A stretch of DNA of 64,000 nt from Leifsonia shinshuensis (lineage in GTDB: Bacteria > Actinomycetota > Actinomycetes > Actinomycetales > Microbacteriaceae). Below are positions 11,729 through 23,855 of this stretch, piece by piece; position 1 is the stretch's first letter, and every line of letters starts with the position of its first letter. The notes under the pieces were generated by a model that was not told the DNA's origin, did not search any database, and worked only from the letters and a program-made list of their open reading frames with translations. The stretch lies in NCBI RefSeq assembly GCF_022606355.1, contig NZ_JAHHZQ010000004.1, positions 248,001-312,000 of the forward strand. Direction: 5' to 3'. The position numbers and the translations under genes are program-made.

Positions 11729-12371
11729 ATTCGTCACGAATGTCGTGCTCCGCGCGCCTGGACGCGACATTCGTGACGAATCCCCGCGCCGGCCGACACG
11801 AGCTTCGTGACGAATGTCGGCGTTCGTGCCGCGTGCGCGTCGTTTCGTGACGAATATCGATATTCGTGGCGCGAACGGACCGATTCGTGACGAATGTCGA
11901 TATTCGTGCCGCGTGCATGGTGATTCGTGACGAATGTCGATATTCGTGCCGCGTGCATGGTGATTCGTGACGAATGTCGGCGTTGGCGCAGTGAGCGCGT
12001 CGATTCGTGACCAATGTTGAGGTTCGTGCCGCGTGCGCGGTGATTCGTGACGAATGTCGATATTCGTGCCGCGAACTCGTCGATTCGTGACGAATCTCGA
12101 CTCTCGTGCCGCGAACGCACCGATTCCGCCACGGATGTCAGCGTAGGTGCTGGCCGATTGGTGATTCGTGACGAATGTCGACGTTGGTGCCGCGTACGCG
12201 GTGATTCGTGACGAACGTCGGCGCTGGTGCCGCGAGCGCGGCGATTCGTGACGAATGTGATCGTGCGCGCGCGTCGCGATTCGTGACGAATCTGTGCGTG
12301 AACGCGGGCGAGGTGGTGATTCGTGACGAATGTCGACATTCGTGGCACGAAAGGGGAGATTCGTCACGAAT
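11729..12371. repeat. Array of 17 ATTCGTGACGAAT palindromes, 40-bp period
   Basis: A non-coding stretch of about 640 bp. The 13-mer ATTCGT-G-ACGAAT (6-bp arms, one central base) begins at 11729, 11769, 11803, 11843, 11883, 11923, 11963, 12003, 12043, 12083, 12123 (degenerate), 12164, 12204, 12244, 12279, 12319 and 12359. Sites at 11803, 11843, 12003 and 12204 differ by one base. Spacing is 40 bp except 34, 41 and 35 at three steps. The 27 bp between sites are also conserved, with a second half-site (GTCGATATTCGTGCCGCG in the best units); 11883-11922 and 11923-11962 are identical. The central base is G inside the array but C (read on +) at both end sites. It lies between pheT and the argC promoter. 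Function unknown. Confidence 0.95.
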
Positions 12372-12390
12372 GGCGGTGCGCGCCGCCGAT

Positions 12391-12421
12391 TTGGCGACCG
12401 ACGGGGATCGGGCGGTAGGGT
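12391..12421 (+). promoter_or_regulatory. Candidate arg operon promoter
   Basis: -35 TTGGCG (12391-12396), 19-bp spacer, -10 TAGGGT (12416-12421), then exactly 6 bases to the ATG of the leader peptide, so the transcript would start at that ATG. The last palindrome of the array ends 19 bp upstream of the -35. Confidence 0.5.
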
Positions 12422-12427
12422 TGCAGC

Positions 12428-12484
12428 ATGCTTATCGTCGGTGCCCCCTCCTTGCGCCGACGCCTGCGCGACCGCCGAATCTAG
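12428..12484 (+). CDS. Arginine-rich leader peptide of the arg operon
   Basis: An 18-codon frame encoding [18 protein letters not shown]. Six of 18 codons are arginine (CGC or CGA), clustered in codons 10-17 as RRRLRDRR, immediately before the stop. This is the layout of a classic attenuation leader peptide, in which ribosome stalling at arginine codons senses charged tRNA-Arg. It starts 6 bases after a -10 hexamer, so it would be translated leaderlessly. It precedes argC by 85 bp and overlaps the first arm of competing hairpins. In a GC-rich genome CGC is frequent, so chance clustering must be considered, but position, size, start context and composition agree. Confidence 0.65.
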   Translation: MLIVGAPSLRRRLRDRRI

Positions 12485-12542
12485 GCGGCGTTCGGGCGAC
12501 CCCTCGCGGGTCGGACATGGGCGCCGCCGGAGTTTCGGCCCC
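12472..12542 (+). promoter_or_regulatory. Candidate attenuator between leader peptide and argC
   Basis: Competing stems: CCGCC (12472-12476, inside the last Arg codons) can pair with GGCGG (12484-12488). The same GGCGGCG (12484-12490) can instead pair perfectly with CGCCGCC (12522-12528). The latter encloses a 6-bp hairpin CGACCC-CTCGC-GGGTCG (12497-12513). A third stem, GGG-c-GCCG / CGGC-CCC (12519-12542), competes for 12522-12528 and ends 16 bases before the argC ribosome-binding site. There is no T-run, so control could act on transcription or on argC translation. Confidence 0.5.
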
Positions 12543-12569
12543 CTGTCGTCCACTCATCAAGGAACAAGC

Positions 12570-13619
12570 ATGACTTTCTCGGTTGCCGTCGCCGGTGCCT
12601 CCGGGTACGCGGGCGGCGAGCTGCTGCGCATCCTCGCCGATCATCCCGATTTCGAGATCCGCACCGTCACCGCCCACCAGAACGCCGGTCATCCGCTGAT
12701 CGCGCACCAGCCGCACCTGCGTTCGCTCGCCCACCTCACGCTCACCGAGAGCACGGCGCAGAACCTGTCCGGTCACGACGTGGTCTTCCTCGCCCTGCCG
12801 CACGGCGCATCCGGCGCGATCGCCGCGCAGCTTCCCGCCGACACCCTCGTCGTGGACGCGGGAGCAGATCACCGGCTGGAGGACCCGGCCGACTGGGCCG
12901 CGTTCTATGGCGGCGAGCACCACGGGGCGTGGGCCTATGGAGTGCCCGAGCTGATCGTGGGGGCCGACGGCACCAAGCAGCGGTCGAAGCTCGCCGGTGC
13001 GACCCGGATCGCCGCGCCCGGGTGCAACGCGAGCGCCGTCTCCCTCGCGCTCGCGCCGGGCATCCACGCCGGCATCATCGACGAGCAGGACATCGTCAGC
13101 GTCCTCGCTGTCGGCCCCTCGGGTGCGGGCAAGTCGCTCAAGACCATGTACCTGGCCAGCGAGATCCTCGGCTCGGCCAACCCGTACGCGGTGGGCGGCA
13201 CGCACCGGCACATCCCCGAGATCCAGCAGAACCTCCGCAAGGCGGGTGCGACGGCGCCGACCCTGTCGTTCACGCCGGTGCTCGTGCCGATGTCGCGCGG
13301 CATCCTCGCCACCTCCACGGCACGGGTGAAGCCGGGAGTGACGGCGCAGCAGGTGCAGGAGGCCTGGGCGGCCGCCTACGCGGACGAGCCGTTCGTGCAG
13401 GTGCTGCCCGCCGGCGCCGTGCCGCGGACCGCCGACGTGCTCGGAGCCAATACGGTCCTGATCGGCGTCGCCCTCGACGCGGCGGCGGGGCGGGTCGTTA
13501 CGGTCCTGGCGATCGACAATCTCTACAAAGGAACAGCCGGGGCGGCGATCCAGTCCGCGAACATCGCTCTCGGCCTCGCCGAGACCGCCGGCCTGAGCGT
13601 GAACGGAGTCGCGCCATGA
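12570..13619 (+). CDS. argC: N-acetyl-gamma-glutamyl-phosphate reductase
   Basis: 349 residues. It catalyses the NADPH-dependent reduction of N-acetylglutamyl phosphate to the semialdehyde, the third step of arginine synthesis. The N-terminal Rossmann fold shows [16 protein letters not shown]; the catalytic Cys152 is in APGCNAS, and HRHIPEI is the conserved substrate loop. AAGGAA lies 5 bases upstream of the ATG. It is the first gene of argCJBDFH and ends by overlapping argJ (ATGA). Expression may be controlled by the leader peptide upstream. Confidence 0.97.
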   Translation: MTFSVAVAGASGYAGGELLRILADHPDFEIRTVTAHQNAGHPLIAHQPHLRSLAHLTLTESTAQNLSGHDVVFLALPHGASGAIAAQLPADTLVVDAGADHRLEDPADWAAFYGGEHHGAWAYGVPELIVGADGTKQRSKLAGATRIAAPGCNASAVSLALAPGIHAGIIDEQDIVSVLAVGPSGAGKSLKTMYLASEILGSANPYAVGGTHRHIPEIQQNLRKAGATAPTLSFTPVLVPMSRGILATSTARVKPGVTAQQVQEAWAAAYADEPFVQVLPAGAVPRTADVLGANTVLIGVALDAAAGRVVTVLAIDNLYKGTAGAAIQSANIALGLAETAGLSVNGVAP

Positions 13620-14770
13620 GCGTCACCACAGCCAAAGGATTCGCCGCGGCCGGTGTCGTCGCCGGGCTCAAGTCGAGCGGCAAGCGCGATCTCGCGCTCG
13701 TGCAGAACCGTGGGCCGCTCACCGCGGCGGCCGCCGTGTTCACCACCAACCGCTGCCAGGCCAATCCGGTGATCTGGAGCAAGCAGGTCATCGCCGATGG
13801 CGTCGTCTCCGCGATCGTCCTCAACTCCGGGGGCGCGAACTGCTACACCGGCTCCCGGGGCTTCCAGACCACCCACGCGACCGCCGAGGCCGTGGGGGAG
13901 GCCCTCGGCGTCTCGGCAGGCGACGTGCTGGTGTGCTCGACGGGTCTCATCGGCGAACAGCTCGACGTGGCCAAGCTGACGGCCGGTGTCGCACAGGCGG
14001 CGACCGCGCTCGCCGGCGACTCCGGGCTCGGCGCCGCCGAGGCGATCATGACCACCGACACGCGGCCCAAGCAGGCGGAGCAGCGCTCCGATGCCGGCTG
14101 GGCGGTCGGCGGGATGGCCAAGGGCGCCGGAATGCTGGCGCCCGGGCTCGCGACCATGCTCGTCGTCATCACCACCGACGCCGTGCTCGACTCCGCCCAG
14201 CTCGACCGTGCACTGCGCGCCGCCACCCGGGTCACGTTCGACCGCGTCGACTCCGACGGCTGCATGTCGACGAACGACACCGTCGCCCTCCTCGGCTCGG
14301 GGGCGAGCGGCGTGACCCCCGACCTCGACGAGTTCACGCTCGCCCTCACCGAGGTGTGCCGCAGCCTCGCGAAGCAGCTGCAGGAGGATGCGGAGGGCGC
14401 CTCCCACGACGTCACGATCGAGGTCGTGAACGCCCGCACCGAGGACGACGCGGTGACCGTCGGCCGTGCGGTGTCGCGTTCCAACCTCTTCAAGGCGGCG
14501 ATCTTCGGCAACGACCCCAACTGGGGCCGCGTGCTGGCCGCCGTCGGCACGACCGATGCGGAGTTCGACCCGTACGGCATCGACGTCGCGATCAACGGCG
14601 TGCAGGTGTGCACCGCGGGGGAGCCCGATCAGCCGCGCGACCTGGTCGACCTGACCCCGCGCGCCGTGCACGTGCTCATCGACCTCCACGCGGGAGACGA
14701 GAGCGCCGCGATCCTCACCAACGACCTGACCCACGACTACGTGCACGAGAACAGTGCCTACTCCAGCTGA
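13616..14770 (+). CDS. argJ: Glutamate N-acetyltransferase / amino-acid acetyltransferase
   Basis: 384 residues. ArgJ moves the acetyl group from N-acetylornithine to glutamate, recycling it. The precursor cuts itself before Thr180 in GLATML, and that Thr becomes the nucleophile; the surrounding [14 protein letters not shown] is intact. Other family stretches are TTNRCQANP near the N terminus and [12 protein letters not shown] near residue 300. With argJ present, the pathway is cyclic. Overlaps argC by 4 bp. The stop overlaps argB if argB uses GTG 14754. Confidence 0.97.
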   Translation: MSVTTAKGFAAAGVVAGLKSSGKRDLALVQNRGPLTAAAAVFTTNRCQANPVIWSKQVIADGVVSAIVLNSGGANCYTGSRGFQTTHATAEAVGEALGVSAGDVLVCSTGLIGEQLDVAKLTAGVAQAATALAGDSGLGAAEAIMTTDTRPKQAEQRSDAGWAVGGMAKGAGMLAPGLATMLVVITTDAVLDSAQLDRALRAATRVTFDRVDSDGCMSTNDTVALLGSGASGVTPDLDEFTLALTEVCRSLAKQLQEDAEGASHDVTIEVVNARTEDDAVTVGRAVSRSNLFKAAIFGNDPNWGRVLAAVGTTDAEFDPYGIDVAINGVQVCTAGEPDQPRDLVDLTPRAVHVLIDLHAGDESAAILTNDLTHDYVHENSAYSS

Positions 14771-15679
14771 GATGACGACGACAGACGACACCGCAGAAGC
14801 GGCGGAGCACGCCGCCGCCGCGGGCAAGGCCGCGACCCTGATCGAGTCGCTCCCGTGGCTCAAGACCTTCCACGACCGCATCATCGTCGTGAAGTTCGGC
14901 GGCAACGCCATGGTGAGCGACGACCTCCAGCGCACCTTCGCCGAAGACATCGTCTACCTGCGCTACGCCGGTCTGCGACCCGTCGTCGTGCACGGCGGGG
15001 GACCGCAGATCTCCGCCATGCTCGACCGGCTGGGCATCGACAGCGAGTTCCGGGGCGGCTACCGTGTCACGACACCGGAGGCCATGGACGTGGTGCGCAT
15101 GGTGCTGACCGGCCAGATCAACCGGGACATCGTGAGCAACATCAACAAGCACGGCCCGCTCGCCGCGGGCCTCTCCGGGGAGGACGCCGGCCTCTTCCAG
15201 GGCCGCAAGCGCGGTGCCGTCGTCGACGGCGAGGAGGTCGACCTCGGCCTGGTCGGCGATGTGATCGGTGTGAACCCGGAGGCCGTGCTCGCGCAGCTCG
15301 ACGCCGGGCGCATCCCCGTGGTCTCCTCGATCGCGCCAGACATCGACGACCCCGGTCAGTCGCTCAACGTCAACGCGGACGCGGCTGCGGCGGCGCTCGC
15401 CGTGGCGCTCGGCGCCGCGAAGCTCGTCATCCTGACCGACGTCGCCGGGCTCTACAGCGACTGGCCCAACCGCGACTCGCTGCTGTCGAAGATCGCGGCG
15501 CCCGAGCTGCGCAAGCTGCTGCCGACGCTCGAGTCGGGGATGATCCCCAAGATGTCGGCCTGCCTCGACGCCGTCGACGGCGGCGTGCCCAAGGCTGCGA
15601 TCATCGACGGGCGGGTGGCGCACTCGATACTGCTCGAGGTGTTCACGCAGTCCGGAATCGGAACGGAGGTGGTGCCCGC

Positions 15680-15683
<4 letters not shown>
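14754..15683 (+). CDS. argB: Acetylglutamate kinase
   Basis: About 309 residues. It phosphorylates N-acetylglutamate, usually the arginine-inhibited step. Motifs: [11 protein letters not shown] (phosphate-binding Lys, about residue 46), [10 protein letters not shown] (substrate loop), [12 protein letters not shown], and LTDVAGLY near the nucleotide site. Start uncertain: GTG 14754 has GAGAA upstream and overlaps argJ by 17 bp; ATG 14772 follows the argJ stop by one base but lacks a clear ribosome-binding site. The end overlaps argD by 4 bp. Confidence 0.95.
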
Positions 15684-19329
<3,646 letters not shown>

Positions 19330-19330
<1 letters not shown>

Positions 19331-19452
19331 TGGCCGGCCAGCCTGAGCGTCGGCGGCCGGCGTGGCTCATCCCGCTGATCGTCGTCGTCGCCGTCGCCGT
19401 GATCGTGGTCGGCCTGATCGTCACCGTCGTGGCCGGCGGCCGGATCTTCTGA
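19330..19452 (+). CDS. Small single-span membrane protein
   Basis: 40 residues: a short polar, arginine-rich start (AGQPERRRPAW), one transmembrane helix (residues about 12-36, mostly Val/Ile) and a short tail. The ATG shares a base with the argH stop, so it is probably translated by coupling as the last gene of the arg operon. No recognised family. The coding case rests on coupling and clean topology. Confidence 0.55.
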
Positions 19453-19465
19453 GCCGGCGGCCGTC

Positions 19466-20095
19466 GTGACCCTCTTCCGTCCCGGGCGCGACGTCTTCCT
19501 CCCGTCGGCGCTCGAGGTCGCGCCGAGACTGCTCGGAGCGGTGCTGCGGCACGAGACGGAGGAGGGCGCCGTCTCGGTGCGCATCACCGAGGTGGAGGCG
19601 TACGTCGGCGACGGCGTCGACCCCGGTTCCCACTCCTTCCGCGGCCGCACGAAGCGCAACGCCGTGATGTATGGCGGGCCGGGACGCCTCTACACGTACT
19701 TCACCTACGGCATGCACGTCTGCGCGAACGTGGTCTGCTCTCCGGAGGGGGTGTCGTCGGCTCTGCTGCTCCGGGCCGGGGAGGTCGTGGAGGGTGTGGA
19801 GCTGGCGGAGCGGCGGCGGTCCGGGCCGTCCGGGCGCGCGATCCCCTCGCGCGATCTCGCCAGGGGTCCTGCCCGGCTGGTGGTGGCGACGGGCATCCTG
19901 CTGTCGGAGAACGGGTCGGACCTCTTCGCGCCGCCGTTCGACCTCCTGCTGCCGTCGGCGCCGCCCGACTACGAGACGGGCCCGCGCACGGGCGTCTCGG
20001 GTGCCGGTGGCAGTGTGACGTTCCCGTGGCGGTTCTGGATCCCCGGCGATCCGACGGTCTCCCCGTACAAGCGCCACCCCAGATCGCACGACTGA
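19466..20095 (+). CDS. mpg: 3-methyladenine DNA glycosylase (AAG family)
   Basis: 209 residues. It excises alkylated purines in base-excision repair. Family landmarks: LLGAVLRHETEEG, VRITEVEAYVGDGVDPGSHSF (catalytic Glu in TEVEAY), RNAVMYGGPGRLYTYFTYGMH (intercalating-loop region), LARGPARL and SPYKRHPR at the end. GTG start at 19466, 13 bp after the small membrane gene, so co-transcription with the arg operon is likely. Confidence 0.93.
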   Translation: MTLFRPGRDVFLPSALEVAPRLLGAVLRHETEEGAVSVRITEVEAYVGDGVDPGSHSFRGRTKRNAVMYGGPGRLYTYFTYGMHVCANVVCSPEGVSSALLLRAGEVVEGVELAERRRSGPSGRAIPSRDLARGPARLVVATGILLSENGSDLFAPPFDLLLPSAPPDYETGPRTGVSGAGGSVTFPWRFWIPGDPTVSPYKRHPRSHD

Positions 20096-20123
20096 GCGCC
20101 GCCTCGGCGGCAGGTCGACGCGG

Positions 20124-20732
20124 TCAGGCGGCGGCGAAGCGGAAGAGGCCGGCGCAGACGCAGGCCCAGATGAGGCTGACCAGGGTGCCGATGATGAACC
20201 GCTCGCGGGCCTCCGGCGCCTCCAGCTCGGTGAAGCGGCCGACGCCCTTGATCGCGATGAGCACGCCGAGCGCCTCGGGGAAGCCCGCCATGATCGCCCC
20301 GGTCGTCGCGAACCGCTCCAGGAACCCGATGGTCGTGCCGCCCCGCAGCACCTCCCTGGTCTCCTCCAGACCGCTCACGCGGTCGTGGACGACGATGCCG
20401 CCGTGGACGCCGGGCACCGCGGTGCTCCGCGTGGCGAGGGCGAGCGCGAGCTGGGCCGCAGGGCCGCCGCCGATCACGCTCAGGACGAGGGCGACGATGC
20501 CGATCAGCACCCGGAAGGTCAGGGGCGCCTCCTGCTGGGGGATCGCGACCAGGAGGAACGCCAGGCCGAGCAGCCCCGCCGCCGTGTAGACGAGTGGGCG
20601 CCGCGGAGTGCGCAGGGTGGCGACCATGCAGCACACGGACGCGATGGCGACCACGAGCGCCAGCGCCCACACGGAGATCGGCAGCGCGGCCAGGAGGAAC
20701 TGGGGCAGAGGCAGGGCGGTCATTCGGCTCAC
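20124..20732 (-). CDS. Four-helix membrane protein downstream of SatD
   Basis: About 202 residues with hydrophobic segments near residues 10-35, 50-68, 75-95 and a C-terminal pair (IMAGFPEALGVLIAIKG and FIIGTLVSLIWACVCAG). Between them is a cytosolic stretch with GGTTIGFLERFATTGAI. Start GTG 20732 or ATG 20723; neither has a strong ribosome-binding site. It follows the SatD gene by 46 bp on the same strand, and this SatD/membrane-protein pairing suggests a joint function. No family assigned. Confidence 0.65.
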   Translation of the reverse strand: MSRMTALPLPQFLLAALPISVWALALVVAIASVCCMVATLRTPRRPLVYTAAGLLGLAFLLVAIPQQEAPLTFRVLIGIVALVLSVIGGGPAAQLALALATRSTAVPGVHGGIVVHDRVSGLEETREVLRGGTTIGFLERFATTGAIMAGFPEALGVLIAIKGVGRFTELEAPEARERFIIGTLVSLIWACVCAGLFRFAAA

Positions 20733-20778
20733 GTTCGGTCGGCGGGCATTCTGTCGGAGGAGCGGAGGGCGGACGTGC

Positions 20779-21393
20779 TCATCCGGTACTCGTTGCCTGG
20801 GCGGCGTCGGCGCTCTCCATCAGCCTAACCAGGGCCGGCTGCGCCGCGAGGTCGGCGCGCAGTCCGGCCGCGCGGGCGCGGTCGCTGGCCGATTGGGGCG
20901 TGATGCCGAGCCGGGCGCCCGCCTCGGCCTGGGTCATCCCGGTCGAGACGAGGTCGTACAGCTCCCATCCCGCTGCGCTGCGACCCGCGCGCAGGCTGAG
21001 CAGGAGGCCGACGAGCGCCTCCACGTCGGCCGCCGGCTGCGGGGCGACGACCGCGTCGGCGGCGAAGCGCGTCGGTGCACGCTTTGCGCGCGTGACCGCG
21101 GCCCGGGCGGCGACGAACGCGTCGCCTCCCGCCTCCCTGGTGTGGGGCGGCAGGGGCGTGCGCACGTCCCCGATGCCGAGACCGACGCTCCACGCGTCGC
21201 CCCGGGCGAGCGTCGTCACGATGTCGAGGGCGGCGGCGGCATCGGCGGTGAGCGCCTGCAGTTCGTCGCCCGCGTTGCGGTCTGCGGGGAGCAGGAGCCG
21301 ATCGCCGAAGCGCGTCTCGAGCGCCTCGAGCACCGGCGTGACGATGTCGGGCCGGCCCCGGCTGTCGACCTGGTCGGCCGTGATGACGAACAT
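20779..21393 (-). CDS. SatD-family protein with C-terminal helix-turn-helix
   Basis: 204 residues. Begins MFVITADQVDSRGRPD, the SatD-type start, and contains LLLPADRNAGDELQALT and GIGDVRTPLP. The C-terminal end (GMTQAEAGARLGITPQSASD) is a helix-turn-helix of the sigma-region-4 kind. The ATG at 21393 is preceded by GGAGGG; an upstream extension to 21456 would cover the promoter and is rejected. SatD was named in streptococcal acid tolerance; its biochemistry is unresolved. Probably co-transcribed with the membrane protein that follows. Confidence 0.8.
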   Translation of the reverse strand: MFVITADQVDSRGRPDIVTPVLEALETRFGDRLLLPADRNAGDELQALTADAAAALDIVTTLARGDAWSVGLGIGDVRTPLPPHTREAGGDAFVAARAAVTRAKRAPTRFAADAVVAPQPAADVEALVGLLLSLRAGRSAAGWELYDLVSTGMTQAEAGARLGITPQSASDRARAAGLRADLAAQPALVRLMESADAAQATSTG

Positions 21394-21403
21394 GGTCCCT
21401 CCG

Positions 21404-21479
21404 ATCAGGGGTGGTGGCCTGATCGTGAGCATATCAGGGTTATCAGCCTGATTCAACGATCATCAGGAACTCAGACCTG
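21404..21479 (-). promoter_or_regulatory. satD promoter with repeated ATCAG/CTGAT operators
   Basis: On the minus strand: -35 TTGAAT (plus 21451-21456), 17-bp spacer, -10 TATGCT (plus 21428-21433). The motif ATCAGG or its complement occurs six or more times between 21404 and 21479. One copy is a palindrome ATCAG-C-CTGAT (21442-21452) inside the spacer. This looks like a multi-site operator for the pair's own regulator. Confidence 0.6.
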
Positions 21480-21511
21480 ATCGCCGAACCGAGCCGGGTG
21501 GCCGCCGCTGC

Positions 21512-21517
21512 TAGCCT
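21512..21517 (+). promoter_or_regulatory. -10 hexamer TAGCCT, leaderless tyrS
   Basis: TAGCCT ends exactly 6 bases before the GTG at 21524. The operator cluster of the divergent satD gene ends about 30 bp upstream. Confidence 0.45.
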
Positions 21518-21523
21518 GGGGAC

Positions 21524-22855
21524 GTGCCAGAAACCGCCGCAGCCGCAGAACGGAGCAGCGCAGAGCAGAGGCTCAGCGCGCAGACCAACGACCCGACGTT
21601 CGCCGATGTCTGGGACGAGCTCAGGTGGCGCGGGCTCGTCCACGTCTCGACCGACGAATCCGCCCTCAAAGAGCTCCTCGCCGGCGAGCCGATCACCTAC
21701 TACTGCGGATTCGACCCGACGGCGCCCAGCCTCCACCTCGGCAACCTGGTGCAGCTCCTGCTGATGCGTCGCCTCCAGCTCGCCGGCCACCGCCCGCTCG
21801 GCCTCGTCGGCGGGTCCACCGGCCTCATCGGCGACCCGCGACCGACCGCCGAGCGCACGCTCAACACCAAGGAGACCGTCTCGGAGTGGGTCGGCTACCT
21901 GCAGCAGCAGGTCACCCGCTTCCTGTCCTCCGAGGGTGACAACGCCGTGCGCCTGGTCAACAACCTCGACTGGACGGCTCCGCTGTCGACCATCGACTTC
22001 CTGCGCGAGATCGGCAAGCACTTCCGCGTGGGCACGATGCTCAAGAAGGACGCCGTGGCGGCTCGGCTCAATTCCGACGAGGGCATCTCGTACACCGAGT
22101 TCAGCTACCAGATCCTCCAGGGGATGGACTTCCTCGAGCTCTACCGCCAGTACGGCTGCGTGCTGCAGACCGGCGGCAGCGACCAGTGGGGCAACCTCAC
22201 GAGCGGCACCGACCTCATCCGCAAGGTGGAGGGCGAGCACGCGCACGCCATCGGCACCCCGCTCATCCTGAACAGCGACGGCACCAAGTTCGGCAAGAGC
22301 GAGGGCAACGCGATCTGGCTCGACGCGAACCTCACCAGCCCGTACCGCATCTACCAGTTCTGGCTCAACGCCGACGACGCCGACGTGATCGACCGGCTCA
22401 AGGTCTTCACCTTCCTGCACCGCGACGAGATCGAGCGACTCGAGCGCGCCGTCGCCGAGGAGCCGTTCCGCCGGGAGGCGCAGCGCCGCCTCGCCTACGA
22501 GGTGACCGCGCTCATCCACGGCGTGGAGGCGACGGAGGCGGTCATCGCCGCGTCCGAGGCGCTCTTCGGGCAGGGCGACCTGGCCGGGCAGGACACCGGG
22601 ACGCTCGAGGCGGCCCTGCGCGAGCTGCCCAACACGACGACGGCGGCGTCCACCACGATCGCGCAGGCGCTCGTCGACACCGGGCTCACCAAGAGCCTCG
22701 GCGAGGCTCGTCGCGCGGTGGCGCAAGGCGGTGTCTACGTCAACAACGCCAAGGTCGACGAGGCCGAGCTCGAGGTGGGGGAGCACCTGCTCCCGGGCGG
22801 CATGGTCGTGCTGCGACGCGGCAAGAAGACCCTCAGCGGCGTCTTCGTCGAGTGA
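21524..22855 (+). CDS. tyrS: Tyrosine--tRNA ligase
   Basis: 443 residues, class I. PSLHLGNLVQ is the HIGH-type motif, YTEFSYQILQGMDF and GGSDQWGNL line the tyrosine site, and KFGKSEGNAIWLD is the KMSKS-type loop. The C-terminal S4-like RNA-binding domain (about 375-443) includes AQGGVYVNNAKVDE. A 25-residue polar N-terminal extension precedes the core. GTG start, apparently leaderless. Confidence 0.97.
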   Translation: MPETAAAAERSSAEQRLSAQTNDPTFADVWDELRWRGLVHVSTDESALKELLAGEPITYYCGFDPTAPSLHLGNLVQLLLMRRLQLAGHRPLGLVGGSTGLIGDPRPTAERTLNTKETVSEWVGYLQQQVTRFLSSEGDNAVRLVNNLDWTAPLSTIDFLREIGKHFRVGTMLKKDAVAARLNSDEGISYTEFSYQILQGMDFLELYRQYGCVLQTGGSDQWGNLTSGTDLIRKVEGEHAHAIGTPLILNSDGTKFGKSEGNAIWLDANLTSPYRIYQFWLNADDADVIDRLKVFTFLHRDEIERLERAVAEEPFRREAQRRLAYEVTALIHGVEATEAVIAASEALFGQGDLAGQDTGTLEAALRELPNTTTAASTTIAQALVDTGLTKSLGEARRAVAQGGVYVNNAKVDEAELEVGEHLLPGGMVVLRRGKKTLSGVFVE

Positions 22856-22869
22856 CGGGCGAGGCCGGG

Positions 22870-22875
22870 TAAGGT
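22870..22875 (+). promoter_or_regulatory. -10 hexamer TAAGGT before the tlyA operon
   Basis: TAAGGT ends 7 bases before the ATG at 22883, with no other ribosome-binding site. Same pattern as tyrA and the DUF1275 gene. Confidence 0.4.
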
Positions 22876-22882
22876 GTCGGGC

Positions 22883-23071
22883 ATGCAGTCCGAATCGAAC
22901 GCGGGTGACCTCGGCGATCCCTCGTCGGCCGAAGAGTCGGGCGAGGGGCTCCTGGGGCTGCTCGACGTGATCGAGGAGCAGCCGTTGAGCGAGCGTGCCA
23001 CGGCGTACACGCAGCTGCACGCGGAGCTGTCGGCGCGGCTCGAGGGGGCAGACGCTCCCCGCCATGGCTGA
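22883..23071 (+). CDS. Small acidic conserved protein upstream of tlyA
   Basis: 62 residues: an acidic disordered start (SNAGDLGDPSSAEESGE) and a predicted amphipathic helix (LLGLLDVIEEQPLSERATAYTQLHAELSARLE region). Small proteins of this type are often found between tyrS and tlyA in Actinobacteria. Its stop lies inside the tlyA start (8-bp overlap), indicating coupling. Function unknown. Confidence 0.7.
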   Translation: MQSESNAGDLGDPSSAEESGEGLLGLLDVIEEQPLSERATAYTQLHAELSARLEGADAPRHG

Positions 23072-23855
23072 GCGGCTCGACGTCGCCCTCGCCGCGCGCG
23101 GGCTGGCCCGGTCGCGGACGCACGCGGCGACCCTGATCGCCGGCGGTCTCGTCACGGTGGACGGCCGGCCGGCCGGCCGCGCGTCCGCGAAGGTCGGCGA
23201 CGACCAGCAGATCGTCGTCGCCGGGGCCGATCACTACGTCAGCAGGGGCGCGCACAAGCTCATCGCCGGTCTCGACTCCTTCGGGGTGGAGGTCGCCGGT
23301 CGCCTCGCCCTCGACGCCGGAGCCTCCACGGGCGGGTTCAGTCAGGTGCTGCTCGAGCGGGGCGCCGGGCGCGTGATCGCGGTCGACGTGGGTCACGGGC
23401 AGCTCGCGCGCGAACTGGAGGGTGAGGCGCGTCTGGTCTCGTACGAGGGGATCAATGTGCGCGAGCTGACGCACGACTCGTTCGTGCAGCTCGTGGGCGG
23501 CGACGATCGGCCAGACCTGGTGGTGGCGGATCTCTCGTTCATCTCGCTCACCCAGGTGCTGCCCGCACTGCGGGAGGTCGCGGCAGGGGCCGCGGACTTC
23601 GTGCTGCTCGTCAAACCGCAGTTCGAGGTCGGCCGCACCGGCGTGCGCGAGGGGATCGTGCACGACGCGGGACTGCGTGCCGACGCGATCGGCGGCGTGC
23701 TCTGGAGCGCCTGGGACCTGGGGCTCGGCACGGCCGGGGTCATCGCCTCGCCGATCGTGGGGTCGCACGGCAACCGTGAGTTCCTGGTGCACCTGACGGA
23801 GCGCGGAGTCAACCCGACGGAATGGTTGGAACGGGTCCGGGCCCTCGCGGCGTGA
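23064..23855 (+). CDS. tlyA: TlyA-family rRNA 2'-O-methyltransferase
   Basis: 263 residues. N-terminal S4 domain (MAERLDVALAARGLARSRTH, about 1-60), then an FtsJ-like methyltransferase domain: YVSRGAHKL (catalytic Lys), LDAGASTGGFSQVLL (S-adenosylmethionine loop), DLSFISL (catalytic Asp region) and LVKPQFEVG (catalytic Lys). In mycobacteria TlyA methylates 16S and 23S rRNA and sets capreomycin/viomycin sensitivity. In many Actinobacteria nadK and recN follow at once; here a membrane protein gene intervenes. Confidence 0.93.
   Translation: MAERLDVALAARGLARSRTHAATLIAGGLVTVDGRPAGRASAKVGDDQQIVVAGADHYVSRGAHKLIAGLDSFGVEVAGRLALDAGASTGGFSQVLLERGAGRVIAVDVGHGQLARELEGEARLVSYEGINVRELTHDSFVQLVGGDDRPDLVVADLSFISLTQVLPALREVAAGAADFVLLVKPQFEVGRTGVREGIVHDAGLRADAIGGVLWSAWDLGLGTAGVIASPIVGSHGNREFLVHLTERGVNPTEWLERVRALAA

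Noticed and set aside
11729-12371. CRISPR array
   Set aside because: The segments between the 13-bp palindromes are conserved rather than unique, repeats are too short, and no cas genes are present.
11729-12371. ArgR or parS sites
   Set aside because: The motif shares no core with the known ArgR box or with the parS palindrome containing CACGTG.
12372-12569. Riboswitch upstream of argC
   Set aside because: No known amino-acid riboswitch core is recognisable; the short Arg-rich frame gives a better explanation.
21443-23155. 570-codon antisense frame across tyrS
   Set aside because: Shadow of tyrS; tyrS motifs are complete on the plus strand.
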